From: Diploscapter coronatus
Lineage: Eukaryota; Nematoda; Chromadorea; Rhabditida; Rhabditidae
Direction: 5' to 3'
DNA: 64,000 nucleotides
Assembly: GCA_964036155.1 (NCBI GenBank)
Contig: OZ038423.1
Coordinates: 40,687,249-40,751,248, forward strand
Shown here in pieces: positions 24,201-38,640 of this stretch (position 1 is its first letter; every line of letters begins with the position of its first letter). The translations under genes and the position numbers were made by a program. The notes beneath the pieces were generated by a model. That model was not told the origin of the DNA. It saw only the letters and a program-made list of their open reading frames with translations, and made no database searches.

Positions 24201-26135
24201 CTCGATCTATTTCTTTTCTTGGGAAGCTCAGATTTAGGCGATCGTTCATTTGAAAAGTCTGTGCAGTTTTTCTTCCCAATTATTTCCCCTATCGATATTG
24301 TTAAAATTAATTGACTAACTATCGATAATTAGCACAAAATGGGGAGAAAAGAAAACAAATTCGTCAAATCAAGGCAGATTCGTGGCTCATAAAAGAGGGA
24401 GAAAGAGACATCCCTTTTATTTTATTATTCCAAACTATGGTTCGCTCATCGACAATATCCTGTCTTGAAATTCTCATTTCTGTCAAGTTCGCTTGCCACG
24501 CACCATATTCCAGTCCCTAATGACTTGGATTTCCTGGCTGCAGGTGAGGGGCAGAGTCCTGTCCGCGAGCGCCTCTGTCATCTCCCCCCTCGTCATTTGC
24601 CGATGGCCTTTGTCCTGAACGAGTCTGTCGAATTCCTGGATAATTCGTTCCCAGATGGAGGCTGTGAAGGGGGGCCAGATGCGGAGCACGTAGCGGTACA
24701 CTTGGAGCAGATCTGCAATTAAATATCAAAATTAAACTTTCAGGTTGCTTAGGATTTGGAAACGTTGATTTTCTAAGCTATTTCTTTCGTCTTCTTTTCC
24801 GATCTCTAATGAATTGTTTCGTCATTTCTTTCATCTGAATTTGCATGCTCATAGCTGACTTCTTGTGGGAGTCCTGCGCAAAATAATTTGTCCGAGCCTC
24901 TGGAGGAGTTCGTCCATGAGCAGGTAGGAGGCAGGCTCGATCAGGTTGACCGCCTGTGTCACTGAGAGGGCGGTCCTTTCCTCGCTGCTCGCTTTTCGAG
25001 CCTCCTGTACGCAAACGTTTAGCTCGCCGCAGCTCATCTCCGAGAGTCTACAAACTTGATTCCATTCCTAATCTTGCTTTGCTCAGCAATTCTTTTTTTC
25101 GAAATTAATCAAGAGAAGATCAAGCTTTTTCTGTGAGAATCTGCCTTTACTTGGAAAATAGAAAAGAATATAATGACAAAATATGCGACTTCAGTGTCAT
25201 TGCGCTTTTGGTAGTTTCCTGGCTTTCATTTCAATTTGATAATTTAAAAACGTTTAAATGGGATTTGTTCATGAAGATCAGCTTCGTTCCAGCTTCCACC
25301 TGCAATTGCCGATGTGGTGCCAGCTGAAGAGCACGCGGAAGTATCCCGAGAGCAGAGCCAACTCGCGTCGATTTAAACTCGTCTTGAAGCCGTCCTTCGT
25401 CACGACCACCACGTCCGATTTTAAGCACTGCAAGGGGTGATCGGTTGGATCTATTACTGGCTGCAAATCACAAATCTGTCATTCGGCAACTTTGAAATGA
25501 TGAGATGACGTGAGAACGTGAGTTATAGTGAGAGATAGGCGAGGGGGTGAAAGTAGAGATAAATAATGTAAGAAAAGATAGCTCACGTTATCCCGTCATT
25601 TTTCAGTTGCCCTATCATTCCTCCACCTACTACTCATTTATGTTCAGACTCTGCTCAATTTTCATGACACTGATAATCAGTGATATGAAGTCATTTCAGA
25701 ATTAATTTTCACTCTCCTCTCTCACCGTAATATCTGTCTGTGCTGTGATGTCTGTGCGAGTGTCAGTAGCAGGAGCGTGAGTTGAGGAAGTGACTGTCTC
25801 TGTCTGGACTGTGTGAGCTGTCTCAGTTGCAGTGTTGCTGCCGTCGTTCTGCGATGTCTGCAAATCCCCTTGTTATTCCTCTCTCTCTCTTCTCCGCCAA
25901 CCATGTTGTTGCATAGTGCAGTTGCAGAGTAAGCAGACGATTCGAGTTGTGACGGGTCAGACTCCGGCTGAGGCGCTCCTTCAGATGACCAACTGCCCAT
26001 ATGCTGAACACTCTTAATCAATTTAGACATTTCTTCAGAATTTTGTTGGAGTTTTGAAATATTTTCATCATTTTGGTGGTTTTCCAATGTGTTCTCTGCA
26101 TTTGCGCAGAGTTTTGTTGTTTTGATTTCTTCCAT
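21207..26135 (-). CDS. BTB-BACK-Kelch protein (KLHL type, probable CUL3 adaptor)
   Basis: Proteins of this layout usually recruit substrates to Cullin-3 ubiquitin ligases. The start is MEEIKTTKLCANAENT at 26135. The N-terminal region is rich in Ser, Thr and Gln, with a 43-base intron after NNM, and runs through NTATETAHTVQTETV. The BTB portion includes DVVVVTKDGFKTSLN and LLSGYFRVLFSWHHIG, then NLIEPASYLLMDELLQRL. The BACK-type exon (24483-24715) has LLQVYRYVLRIWPPF and IIQEFDRL. Six Kelch-type blades follow, for example SLLVGGGLAADG, FVFAAGGFNGRQ, GMMIAGGLDEH, AIVAGGFDGYKRLNTVERYD and IYVAGGYIQPS..HTERYD. A short tail ends in VAAYLQ. Residue-level orthology is not clear. Fold-backs lie in two introns. 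Confidence 0.88.
21808..21996. mobile_element. MITE-like element with long imperfect arms in Kelch-gene intron
   Basis: CTCCTTCGAATTACCGCCGT and CTATTTCTCACCGGCAG on the left are mirrored by CTGTCGGTGGGAAATAG and TAATTCGAAGGAG on the right. The arms are about 90 bases with mismatches, so nearly the whole element can fold back. Confidence 0.55.
25505..25600. repeat. Fold-back element in Kelch-gene intron
   Basis: ATGACGTGAGAACGTGAG at the left end pairs with CTCACGTTATCCCGTCAT at the right end. The arms are about 18 bases with two mismatches; the unit is about 96 bases long. Confidence 0.5.
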
Positions 26136-29025
26136 GGAAGTTTATTGGGTATTCGTGCAGAGTTTTGCCTTTTTGGAGACGATTTTTCTGCCTTACCAGT
26201 CAGGAGGCGATGTTAGTCGAGTAATGAAGTTGAGAGGTTGAAAAATGACAAATGCACTCATTCCACTCTTTGAAAATGATATGCCAATTTCAAATTCACA
26301 CGAACTTTCAAGAAAAAGTAAATTTTAAAATATTTTGTCTGAAGTAAATTCGAAGAAAACAGCTTTTAAATTTTAAAATAATTTCTTAAATTTTTTCGCT
26401 TCGGAAATAGATGCAGAACCCAATGAGCTGTTTATGCATGGATAAATTACTGCGATGGGGTCAGTTTGGCAAAATGGCTGGCGGTCCCTACCTAAAACAA
26501 TGAAATTTTTTCTTCAAACTTTTTTCATTCTCGAAACTTGGTGTATATTAATTTTCAGCTTAAAAACAAATAATTATTCCAGTTTGTTTTTTTTATTTCA
26601 GAAGAAACAATGATTAATTCCGATTAAAAAACAGCAATAATCAGAATCTATCAACATCGCGTCAAAATATTATCTTCGAAGTGCAATCACACTTTTCGTA
26701 TATTAGTCTATTTAGAATATCAATTTCATTTGCTAGTAAAGTTATTTTTAACTTGAATTTCCGTTTTACGTCTCTGCACCTGTATAAACGATATTTAGAA
26801 TATAAAATATCAGCTCATATGATATTCTGTGAAAAATACTGCTTTTCATAAATAATAAATAACTTGTCTGTAAATCTAAGCACAAAACACAATAAAATGA
26901 TAGATTTTCTCTTTAGCGAAGATTTCAAATAGCCACCAAATAGCTGCATACTAATTGAAAATCAGATCGTACCTTTCACTCATTATAAGTTTTATTGATA
27001 AAGGGTAAAATTACTGTTATCTTCAGTTTTTTTCTGAAAACTTATTATCAAGTAACATATATCTGATATTTGACGATGACAATATTAGATGAAAAGTCTG
27101 ATGAATACTCATTTCTGGAAAACATTCGTTTTTCATAGTGAAGAGCAAGAGTTAGGAAACACAGCATTTTCAATACATATTATAGACTGTGAGGAAGTAG
27201 ACACTGCATACTCTTTGCATCTCTTTTCTCCTAGGTTCAACCTCCAAAAATAGTGGACACGCTGAAGAGACGAAAGAGATAACAACGAAAAGGGAGAAGG
27301 AAAGAGGTGTGGCTCGTGCAAAAGCGAGCTGCAAAGAGTATACAGTATCTACCTTCCCAGACTCCATAATAATAAATATCTTTTCGTTAAATATTAATGG
27401 AATTCTAAAGTCGATGATATTCTATTTGCATCAAGACGAAGAGAATGGAATAAATAGATTTTGTTTCTAATGTCGTTCTAATTCACCTGTCGATTGAGGT
27501 ATATAACTCGAAGTCTTTCTAGAATGTATCAAGACTGCGATAAAATTTGACTCTATTCGTACTTATAAAATTGTCTAATTGTTCAATAATTTTACCTATG
27601 GAAATGGAAGGATATAATATCAGTAAGATATATTAATTTAAGGAATAAAAAATCTCTTCATAATAATATCACTATATGAAACATTTTGTAGGGTCTTAAT
27701 TAAAATATGATATTTCAGTGTTAGATCGTATTGAACTCATTAAACTAGCTGAACCTATATCCTTGAGGCTTATTGTTATCCCCATTATATTTGGTTTTCC
27801 AATTATTATACTTAATCTACTGTTACGAATTTCCGACAGAGAATTATTGGAATTAAAGGATGTAATTTGACAAATATTATAAAAAAAAAAATTATTGATT
27901 ATAGGCGCCTTATTATCCAATATATTACCAAATGAGAAAATTGGCAAATTTCTTTCCGGTGGTGTTATCTGTATTATTATTATCACTGTCTGTCACAGTC
28001 TTGATATCTGTATTAGGCTCCTATTTGCTTGGTAATTTGCATTCGTTAAAATTTCTCTATACAGTAGTGATTAAAAGTTTTGAAAAATTATCATTATGAA
28101 CCCAGACTGGTATATTTCATAGTTGCGTATTAATTAGAATGAAACTTCGCACACATATTCTTCTCTGTTATAATACTTTTTCGTTCGCTGGGGTATAGAA
28201 ATACCTTGACTTCCGAGCATTGTATTAATTCTCCTAGTATGATTGAGGTTTTAGAGATTATGAGATCGAGTCCATGTTCAACACTCAACATAGAGTATGC
28301 GAATCCAATAGTGTAGTGAGAGGGGGAACAGGAGAAGGCAAACTTGCAGTTAGGTGTTGTTCAGGGAGGAAATAGAAGAGATAGTGCAATTCACTCTCAT
28401 GCAAGTGCTGGGATTAACTTATGATTTTTAACATATGGAAGATGAAGCAGTAATTTGTATTTTCCTAGTTTTATTTATTCATGCTGGCCGACTAAATGAA
28501 TAAAACGAAAATTATGTGGAATATAGTAGGGTGGGCAGAGTCTGAGTTCTGCCTAGGAGTGGACTGGAGGAACCCTCTAGGTAAAACTGGGAAAAGACTT
28601 TCATGGCAAGGGGAGGAGCATGCAAAGTTAGAGATGAGAGAGTTTAGGGATAGAGTGATCGTAATCACAGTTCGATCCCGTTACCCTGTATTGAGAATTC
28701 TTGCCAATTTCCACTCGAATTGATCTCTAATTATTGGTCCTACCAGGCTACATTCATAATCACAATTGTTCTAAACTTTTGACCTCCGCTGTACACTGAT
28801 TTTTAGAAAAATAATTTAGACTTATCTGAGAACAATCCTAATAATATAATTATTGAATTGGTAAGAAGTTCACAAATGACGAAATGAGTTCTTGAATTGG
28901 AAACGTTTGAAGTTCGCTTATTGCCTACACTATTTCATAAATACTCTCGATTTAAAACGCCATACTATCATTTTCTCATTTCATCATACATACAAAAAGC
29001 CATTTCATCATTCCATCAATTACAG
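26136..29025. other. Long AT-rich intergenic region opening the accessory island
   Basis: About 2.9 kb lies between the Kelch gene and the first serpentine receptor (divergent). It contains the MITE at 27197-27352 and a short motif shared with 39.8 kb (TGGCGGTCCCTACCTA). The receptor's missing 5' exon may also lie here. A GTTCGATCCC at about 28672 resembles a tRNA B box but has no partner A box. Confidence 0.4.
27197..27352. mobile_element. MITE-like element, copy 1 of a family also at 43091
   Basis: The terminal arms are GTAGACACTGCATACTCTTTGC and its near complement, 156 bases apart end to end. The internal GGCTCGTGCAAAAGCGAG is shared with the copy at about 43.2 kb. It is non-coding. Confidence 0.6.
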
Positions 29026-30939
29026 GTTACCTATTTGCTAACTTTATATGCTATTGTGCAAGCTATCATATGGATTTGTTATTTCTTCATTTGCCTTTTT
29101 TTGACTCCGATAGTGAGTTCAGCCGTAGCATTGCTTAGCATCTGCCTTATTATCCAACGACTTGTGCTCACATATGAACTACCACGACTAACAAATCTGC
29201 TTACCAAGTAAGTGAAAACCCATTTGGACTATTAATACAAATGAAGATTGCAGGGATAATTTGAAAAGAATCATTCGTTGCATTATGTCGTTTGCGATAA
29301 TTCTAAATCTAGTGTATTGGATTATAATCATGTTTATAGTTTCCAATCAAAAATTCGAATATGGACCAATTCTAACTGTAAGTTGAAGACATCACGTTTT
29401 CAATACTTTAACCATGCGTAAAATGTTATGATTAGAGAGGCTAAGTCTACTTTTTCCAAGGGTGAGAAAGAACGAATGAAGTTTCCCGCCGTTTCAATTA
29501 TCGTTAATTACTAAGGTAATTAGTTGGTAATTTCATGAAACCAAAACATCAAATAGGGTAATAAATGGGTCCGAAATGATGGTATCGTTGATTTTTCGAA
29601 AAAAAAAAACTACCTAGCCTCTAGTTATGATACAATAGGGGACAAGTTTCGAGTCACCTATCCTCTATCCTTGAGTCAATGTTTAGAAAAGTCGCTTGCA
29701 CTTCTTCAGGTTTGGTTGAGATTTAGCACAATTTCATGTTTTTCACGTACAATATTTGTTTTCAAAAATTCAGCTAAATTCGATCAGTGCAGAGTATAGA
29801 TTTTGGAATTTTTGATCTCGATACAGAATGAGGATTATACAATAGTTTTGTTTGACACTGTGATAACCCTTCTTACGTTACACTTCCCCCTATTTTATTT
29901 TTGATGCACTAGAAATCGCATAATAATTCAGCATATTTAGTTACCATCCTCATCTTTGGATATTCTGGCTCTCATTGCCTCGCTTCTCTACTTTGCTCTA
30001 TATTTCAAATTTCGTGATTTGGCAAGAATATCGTCAAGTCAGAAATATAAATCTGATACTCGAAGGGTACTATATATGATGATACCTTTATGCGTGCAGC
30101 ATGTAAGCAAATTAACACAGTTGGTTTATTTGGCCTCTTTGGCTGTTAAACTCGAACATCATAGAAACAGAATGCAAAACCTGATCCGGGATACCCTTTA
30201 AGGCTTAGCTTTTTAATTGGGCTTTTTACAAATATCAATTCAACTCTAATTCATCGTGTTTATAACATTTTCGAAGAAATGATAATGCATTGAGATTGAG
30301 ATCACTGAGAAAAAGATCTAAGGAACACTTTAATCCGAAGATGATAAACGGGGAACGGTCACTGCGCACCAAAATCTTTAGTGCGCAGTGGCATACACCC
30401 ATTTTGTGGATAGGGGTTACTGGCAGTACAACTAAATTCATTTTTATATTGAGTGATTTGATTTACGACATTTAAAATTATATAATTATTTCATATACAA
30501 AAATAATCATAAAAATTCATTTAGATATCAACGATTATCTCATCAGTATTATTATTATATCGTGATTTAAACCGTGCTCAAAATGAGATAAAACTTGAAG
30601 TGTCAAACGTGGATGAGATTTTCAAGGTATATTGGAATACTTTCATATTTTCACGACTATTTGATGCATGCTTGTCGTGCATAACTGTACCACTTTCGTT
30701 TATAATTGCTAGTCCGAAACGACGCCAAGCCATTCGACAATATTTCTCGAAAATGTATGAAATTACAATATTAAAAATGACTGATTTCTAGATGTTAATT
30801 GAGTAATTCTTAGTTCAGCTGTGACATGACTTTCAGGAGGAACAATAGACTGAGACCTTTGACGTCCATGATCAGCCGCAATAATCGTAATAATCAGATT
30901 CATTCATCATCGGATCAAGATCTAGCTGCAATTGCATAA
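29026..30939 (+). CDS. Nematode serpentine (chemoreceptor-type) 7TM receptor, 5' end unresolved
   Basis: Several hydrophobic exons read as one receptor. VTYLLTLYAIVQAIIWICYF and a second membrane segment occupy 29026-29209. KRIIRCIMSFAIILNLVYWI follows at about 29254-29380. SLDILALIASLLYFALYFKF follows at about 29940. MMIPLCVQH is spliced over a 430-base intron to ISTIISSVLLLYRD. The last membrane segment ends CITVPLSFIIASPKRRQAI, and a short polar tail ends SSSDQDLAAIA. This is the layout of nematode chemosensory receptors: poorly conserved, with Arg/Lys right after the last helix. I can count about six helices. A first exon upstream of 29026 is probably missing from my model, since that exon begins after a TTACAG acceptor. 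The subfamily is not assigned. Codons are A/T-ending, unlike the housekeeping genes. Confidence 0.7.
30360..30390. repeat. Perfect small hairpin in receptor intron
   Basis: CACTGCGCAC and GTGCGCAGTG are perfect 10-base arms around an 11-base loop, GC-rich within AT-rich intron DNA. Confidence 0.5.
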
Positions 30940-31616
30940 TAAATGTCAAATTTCTAACCTCAATAAATGATCTTTAAAAAATAAAAAATATTATTTCATG
31001 AAATATATTTGTGATAAGACTAGTTCGTAAATAAATTATTTGTCTGCAAATCGAAACACAAAATACAATAAAAAATTCCAGTCTTCTTTCTAGTCAATAT
31101 GGTTTTATAATCAGTTTTTGTATAATGGTGTAAAAACTCATCTTTCAATTTCAACTTCATTGCACCAAATCATAAAAGATAGTTACTCTCATTGGCTCTT
31201 CAATGATTTTACCTGAGCACAGACCTAGGGAGTACTTTCGTCAGACAAAAAATCTATGGGAGGTAGGTCGCAAGGGGTTTCTGACGATCGTCCTCCCTAG
31301 GATTGTGCTGAACTGAAATTAAATAGATTGATGCTATGAAAATGATAGAGAAAAGGCATAATCAATCAGGTATTGAAAAAGAGAGATTGACTGAGAAGAG
31401 AAAGTAAGAAAAAATACGTTAACATTGATGCTGCTGACAAAAACTATTGTTTTGAATACGTTCAATGACCGTTCACAAGAAATCGATTAACTATTTCTGG
31501 TATATATTTTGAAAAATTTACTTTGAAATTGCTATAAAATAAATATTGGATTTGGCTACAAAATTTTGAAATAAAATATATTAAAGAATATTTATTTCAG
31601 TTGCAATTTTCCCTTA

Positions 31617-31673
31617 TCACCAGGGCTGTACGGACTCGGACTCGCAGCGAGTCCGAGTCCGTACAGCCCTGGT
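31617..31673. repeat. Near-perfect 57-bp palindrome
   Basis: Two 28-base arms are exact complements around a single A. The left arm begins CACCAGGGCTGTACGG and ends GGACTCGC. It is strikingly GC-rich against AT-rich flanks, and within each arm CGGACT/CGAGTC units repeat. It could extrude as a cruciform or be the fused ends of an inverted-repeat element. Confidence 0.9.
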
Positions 31674-31722
31674 GGTACCTCGATTGGGTCCGCTGCGGGT
31701 GGCTATTTTGTGCAAACTCATA

Positions 31723-31795
31723 CCTCACAGTCAGGATTCGAATCTGACTCCTCACCTCTCCAGGGTGCGCTGCTCTATCATTACACTATGTGAGC
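31723..31795 (-). pseudogene. tRNA-like sequence, degenerate
   Basis: On the minus strand, 73 bases have tRNA length. GCTCACA at the 5' end pairs with TGTGAGG at the 3' end in six of seven positions. A box A-like TAGTGTAATGATAG is present, and a seven-base loop CTGGAGA is closed by CACC/GGTG, placing GGA at the anticodon position. The T loop is TTCGAAT. The T stem has a mismatch and an extra base, so this looks like a decayed tRNA or the head of a SINE. Confidence 0.5.
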
Positions 31796-31842
31796 ATGGC
31801 TGCCTAGCTGAGAGTTAGCCTACATGTTCAACTAATTTTTTG

Positions 31843-32347
31843 AATTAAAAATTTGTACTAATTTAGGAAATAAATCATACATTGATGTAAACAAAAAATT
31901 AATAATCGTTAGGAGCAAGAAAACAAGCTTTTTACATTGAATGAGAGTTGATAAGGGAATGGCAACGTGAATATTTTGCAAGAATGAATCTTATCATCAG
32001 ATTTGGAAGTTTCTCAATTCGATATAAGATTCATCACACTATCTAATGTTTTCTTATCCATAATGGCGAGTAGCCAATTGAAAGTAGACCGATATTTCTC
32101 AGCAACATTCAAATATCGAATCGACAAACTTTCAATTCTACTTATTATTAAATTAATGATCTTGGCAAATGATTAGGAATTAGAAATAAACAAATGAAGG
32201 GATTTTTACTCGGTTGAACAATAATCTGTTCAATTTCGAATGGCAACAAAAATTCCATCTCGCATTCAGATGCAAAATTCTTAGAAGGAAGAGAGTTTGA
32301 ATTTTAAAAAATATCTTGGATAATATTTATTTCAGTTGCAATTTTTC
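31843..32347. repeat. 0.5-kb direct repeat, copy A (3' of HSP70-Kelch gene)
   Basis: It is closely similar to 35434-35950 in the same orientation over almost its whole length. Long shared runs include AATTGAAAGTAGACCGATAT, CAACATTCAAATATCGAATC and TGATCTTGGCAAATGATTAG. The last part before ATATTTATTTCAGTTGCAAT is less well conserved. It is non-coding. Confidence 0.9.
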
Positions 32348-32480
32348 AACGTCTTTATTGAATGTTTTAGAGTTATTTTAGCATGTGTTATTGGAATTAA
32401 ATTATCATTTAAAATTTTATTGAATAAAGTTTCTATATGAAATCTGAGATTATTATAATCACAAAAAACTTTATTTTATG

Positions 32481-35950
<3,470 letters not shown>

Positions 35951-36095
35951 TGTGACTGCACATTGATAACACATTTCATCAATTTCTTCTACTTCAACCC
36001 ATCCTCGTTCATCGTCTGATAAGCGATATATTCACTGACTACAGCATTTATTAATTAATTATTACTATAATTAGCATAGGAGAAAGCGCTGAAAG

Positions 36096-36405
36096 TGATA
36101 ATGAATCCAACACGCTACCACTACACAACAGGAACTATAACTATGGTATGCGAAGCACCGTCTTTGAATTATTATTCTAATATTCGACCCATTTATCCTT
36201 TTTATTTTTCATTTTTGGTCAGCAAAGATCTGCCACATTTGACCTCCTCTCACTCTCTAAATCATATAAAAAGCAGAGATGAGCTAGGAGGTTCTGTTCT
36301 TGCATTCTACTCTGTTCTTCGATACTGTTCTTTTTGGTATTGTTCGAATACCAATTGTTGAATAAAGTTGTTGAGTAAGTAAACACACTTTGCATCCTGA
36401 ATTCA
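36096..36405 (+). mobile_element. Probable solo LTR remnant
   Basis: CATATAAAAAGCAGAG resembles a TATA box. About 100 bases on is GAATAAAGTTGTTGAGTAAG, a polyadenylation-like signal with a downstream GT-rich run. Then TAGCGCCCACAATTG at about 36414 resembles an LTR-retrotransposon primer-binding site (compare TGGCGCCC). No gag or pol frame follows. The 5' limit is a guess. Confidence 0.35.
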
Positions 36406-36775
36406 ACCTCAACTAGCGCCCACAATTGAAACCAAGAGGGCAAGAGCTAACAAGAGAGAGAAGAGAGTGAAAGCATGATAGAGAGGATGAGATAAGATGA
36501 AAATTCTTAGTTATTTAGGGGAAATCTCGGGTGAGGTGAAGAGTATCTGCCCACCTGTTTCGGTGTTTTCATACGTGCATTAATGCTTTTCTTTCCAAAG
36601 AGGGATTTTCGCGGGAAAACAGTGATGATCTAGCTAATAATAAAGAGAATCGTGGCCACTCGTTCCTTTCTATTGACTTACGAGAAACAACCCCCATTCT
36701 TTTCATTGGTCATTGTATCGTTTTCTTATTTTATTTCCACTAATATTGTTTAATGATTCAGAAGCGCATTTGGAG

Positions 36776-38640
36776 ATGCTATGCAATTTCCCGACGGAAA
36801 TTATCAACGAAATTTTAATGTATTTGAGCACAGTTGATCTGCTCGAAGTTATTCAAGTAAATCGGCGACTTTTGGCGATCGCCAATCTGTCTAAATGTCC
36901 ATTCCGACACCAATTGACGAGACGGTATCTCGAATTATCCCTGAATACTGGAAATATCCATGATGTGGACTGGACACCATGTTATTATTGTAATGTATGT
37001 ATTATCCATGAAATAATGTTTGAAAATAAACTTACGAATGGGTGATTTCAGAATTACTTTATGGAAAATGTGGAGTTATCAATCGTGCAGAAATGTGCGG
37101 ATGGCCAAAATCGGAGAGAATTTTTTTGCGAAATCATAAGAATTTGTTGCAATAGATGGTCAGAGCTGACAATGAGAAATCTAGGTCTAGAACCTGGTTA
37201 TTATATATCGTCGTCTTGTGAACTCATTTCACTGCTTAACAGTCCGTTCGATACTACACTAGGTATTCATCATAATTGATTCAGATTATGCAATCAAGCA
37301 TAGTTTGTGTTGATAACTCAATTTTAGATAACACCATCAACAATTATCGTTATGAGACATTCGAAGAAGCTATAAATACATTAAATAAATGGCTATACTA
37401 TCTGCTCAAGAGTTGTATCATCAAAAAGTTACACGTGGTAACATTTCGATTTCCCCTATCACCTAATATAATATAAATGTAAAATTTGAATATTTTAGGG
37501 GTTGGCTAATGATCTACATATTTGGAGAAAACTGAATGGACCATTTGAAGAATATCATTCATCAATTCGTTGTCGTCCTAGTATTAAGTTGCTCAAGAGT
37601 TTTCGTAAGTCCATTATACCTATAAAAATAACTACACTGCAATATGTGTATGCATACATTCAAAATTTTAGTTAAAAGAGACATGGAAATCGATGGTAAA
37701 GAACTATTCTCTCATCGAATATTTACTAAAGGTACTTATCAATATAATAATCAGTTTCATCCTTCTTTCAAGAAATGCAACTACGGAATTTACTTACCGT
37801 ATTCTCTCTAATTGAAGGGTACCTCTAGAGGGATTTCGAAAAATAGTGGGGCACCCTCAAAGAGGGTCTGAGAATAGAAGAGCATGCCCTTCTAATAGAG
37901 AGAATACGGTAATTAAATTGTCAAATTCCGTAGTTGCATTTCTTGAAAGGATGAAGGAGTGATAATACAGAGTTTAATAAAATAAAATTATTCTACATTT
38001 AGGTATTTGCAATGCCTCTATAAGTACAATCGAAAACTTAAGTCCACTTGTCAGTTTAGTCTATTCCGATATTCTGTTGACGGTAAATGAATTATTATGC
38101 AAATTAAATATGTAGCAATATTATTATAAACTAAGAAAATGCAAGATTTTATCAACTTTAAATATAAAGAATGTCTTGTTGCAATAAAACAATAAGATAA
38201 ATTTAGGCAAATAAAATTTACATTGACGGTTTTAATCTCGAAATGGAAAGTGAAATGATGTTGAAGATACTGAAAAGCGTTAACGATATTGAACTCTTCT
38301 CATATGTCGATTCATGCCATAATGCGATATCTAAACTTTTAGAGGTAACATTTCACATATTTTTTTAAAATAGAATATTCTTTAGCATTTCTATAGGAAT
38401 TATATCGAGCTAAAGCGAAAAGTAGTTATCCATACTAAAGAACATGATCCTAAAGATTCTGTTGCGATATTTTTGGCTTTGGTTCCGAAGGAAGCCTACG
38501 AAATTAGTAGTGGTGGAATGTCATTTATAATGAGAAACTTATACGGACAGAGATGGACATTCAGCAAATCATTTGGTCAATATGGCTTCATTAAATATCA
38601 AATATTATCGCAATCAACTGAACTGGATCAAGATCAATAA
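36776..38640 (+). CDS. F-box protein, fast-evolving
   Basis: F-box proteins are substrate receptors of SCF ubiquitin ligases, and nematodes have large, quickly changing families of them. The start is MLCNFPTEIINEILMYLS at 36776, running into the F-box signature TVDLLEVIQVNRRLLAIAN (residues 1 to about 45). At least seven exons follow: NYFMENVELSIVQKC, WLYYLLKSCIIKKLHV, LHIWRKLNGPFEEY, KRDMEIDGKELFSHR, NASISTIENLSPLVSLVY, DGFNLEMESEMMLKIL and a last long exon YIELKRKVVIHTKEHD to ELDQDQ-stop. The C-terminal part resembles the leucine-rich FTH/DUF38-type half of worm F-box proteins in general character only. An upstream ATG in frame (36713) would add a hydrophobic leader; I prefer 36776 because a TTCAG acceptor precedes it. 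An intron carries a fold-back element. Confidence 0.72.
37758..37957. mobile_element. MITE-like fold-back in F-box gene intron
   Basis: TTTCAAGAAATGCAACTACG and TTACCGTATTCTCTCTAAT on the left are mirrored by TAGAGAGAATACGGTAAT and CGTAGTTGCATTTCTTGAAA on the right. The arms are about 60-70 bases and nearly perfect apart from one small insertion. The centre holds a second short hairpin (ACCCTCAAAGAGGGT). Confidence 0.7.

Larger units (their letters stand above)
30940..32480. other. Repeat-rich intergenic region between receptor and HSP70-Kelch gene
   Basis: About 1.5 kb, mostly non-coding. From left to right: AT-rich flank of the receptor; a partial copy of the end of the 0.5-kb repeat (31581-31610); the palindrome (31617-31673); a tRNA-like sequence (31723-31795, minus); and direct repeat copy A (31843-32347). 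Confidence 0.5.

Noticed and set aside
28640..28700. Possible tRNA gene (GTTCGATCCC)
   Set aside because: A B-box-like sequence is present, but no A box or pairing acceptor arms at the right distance.
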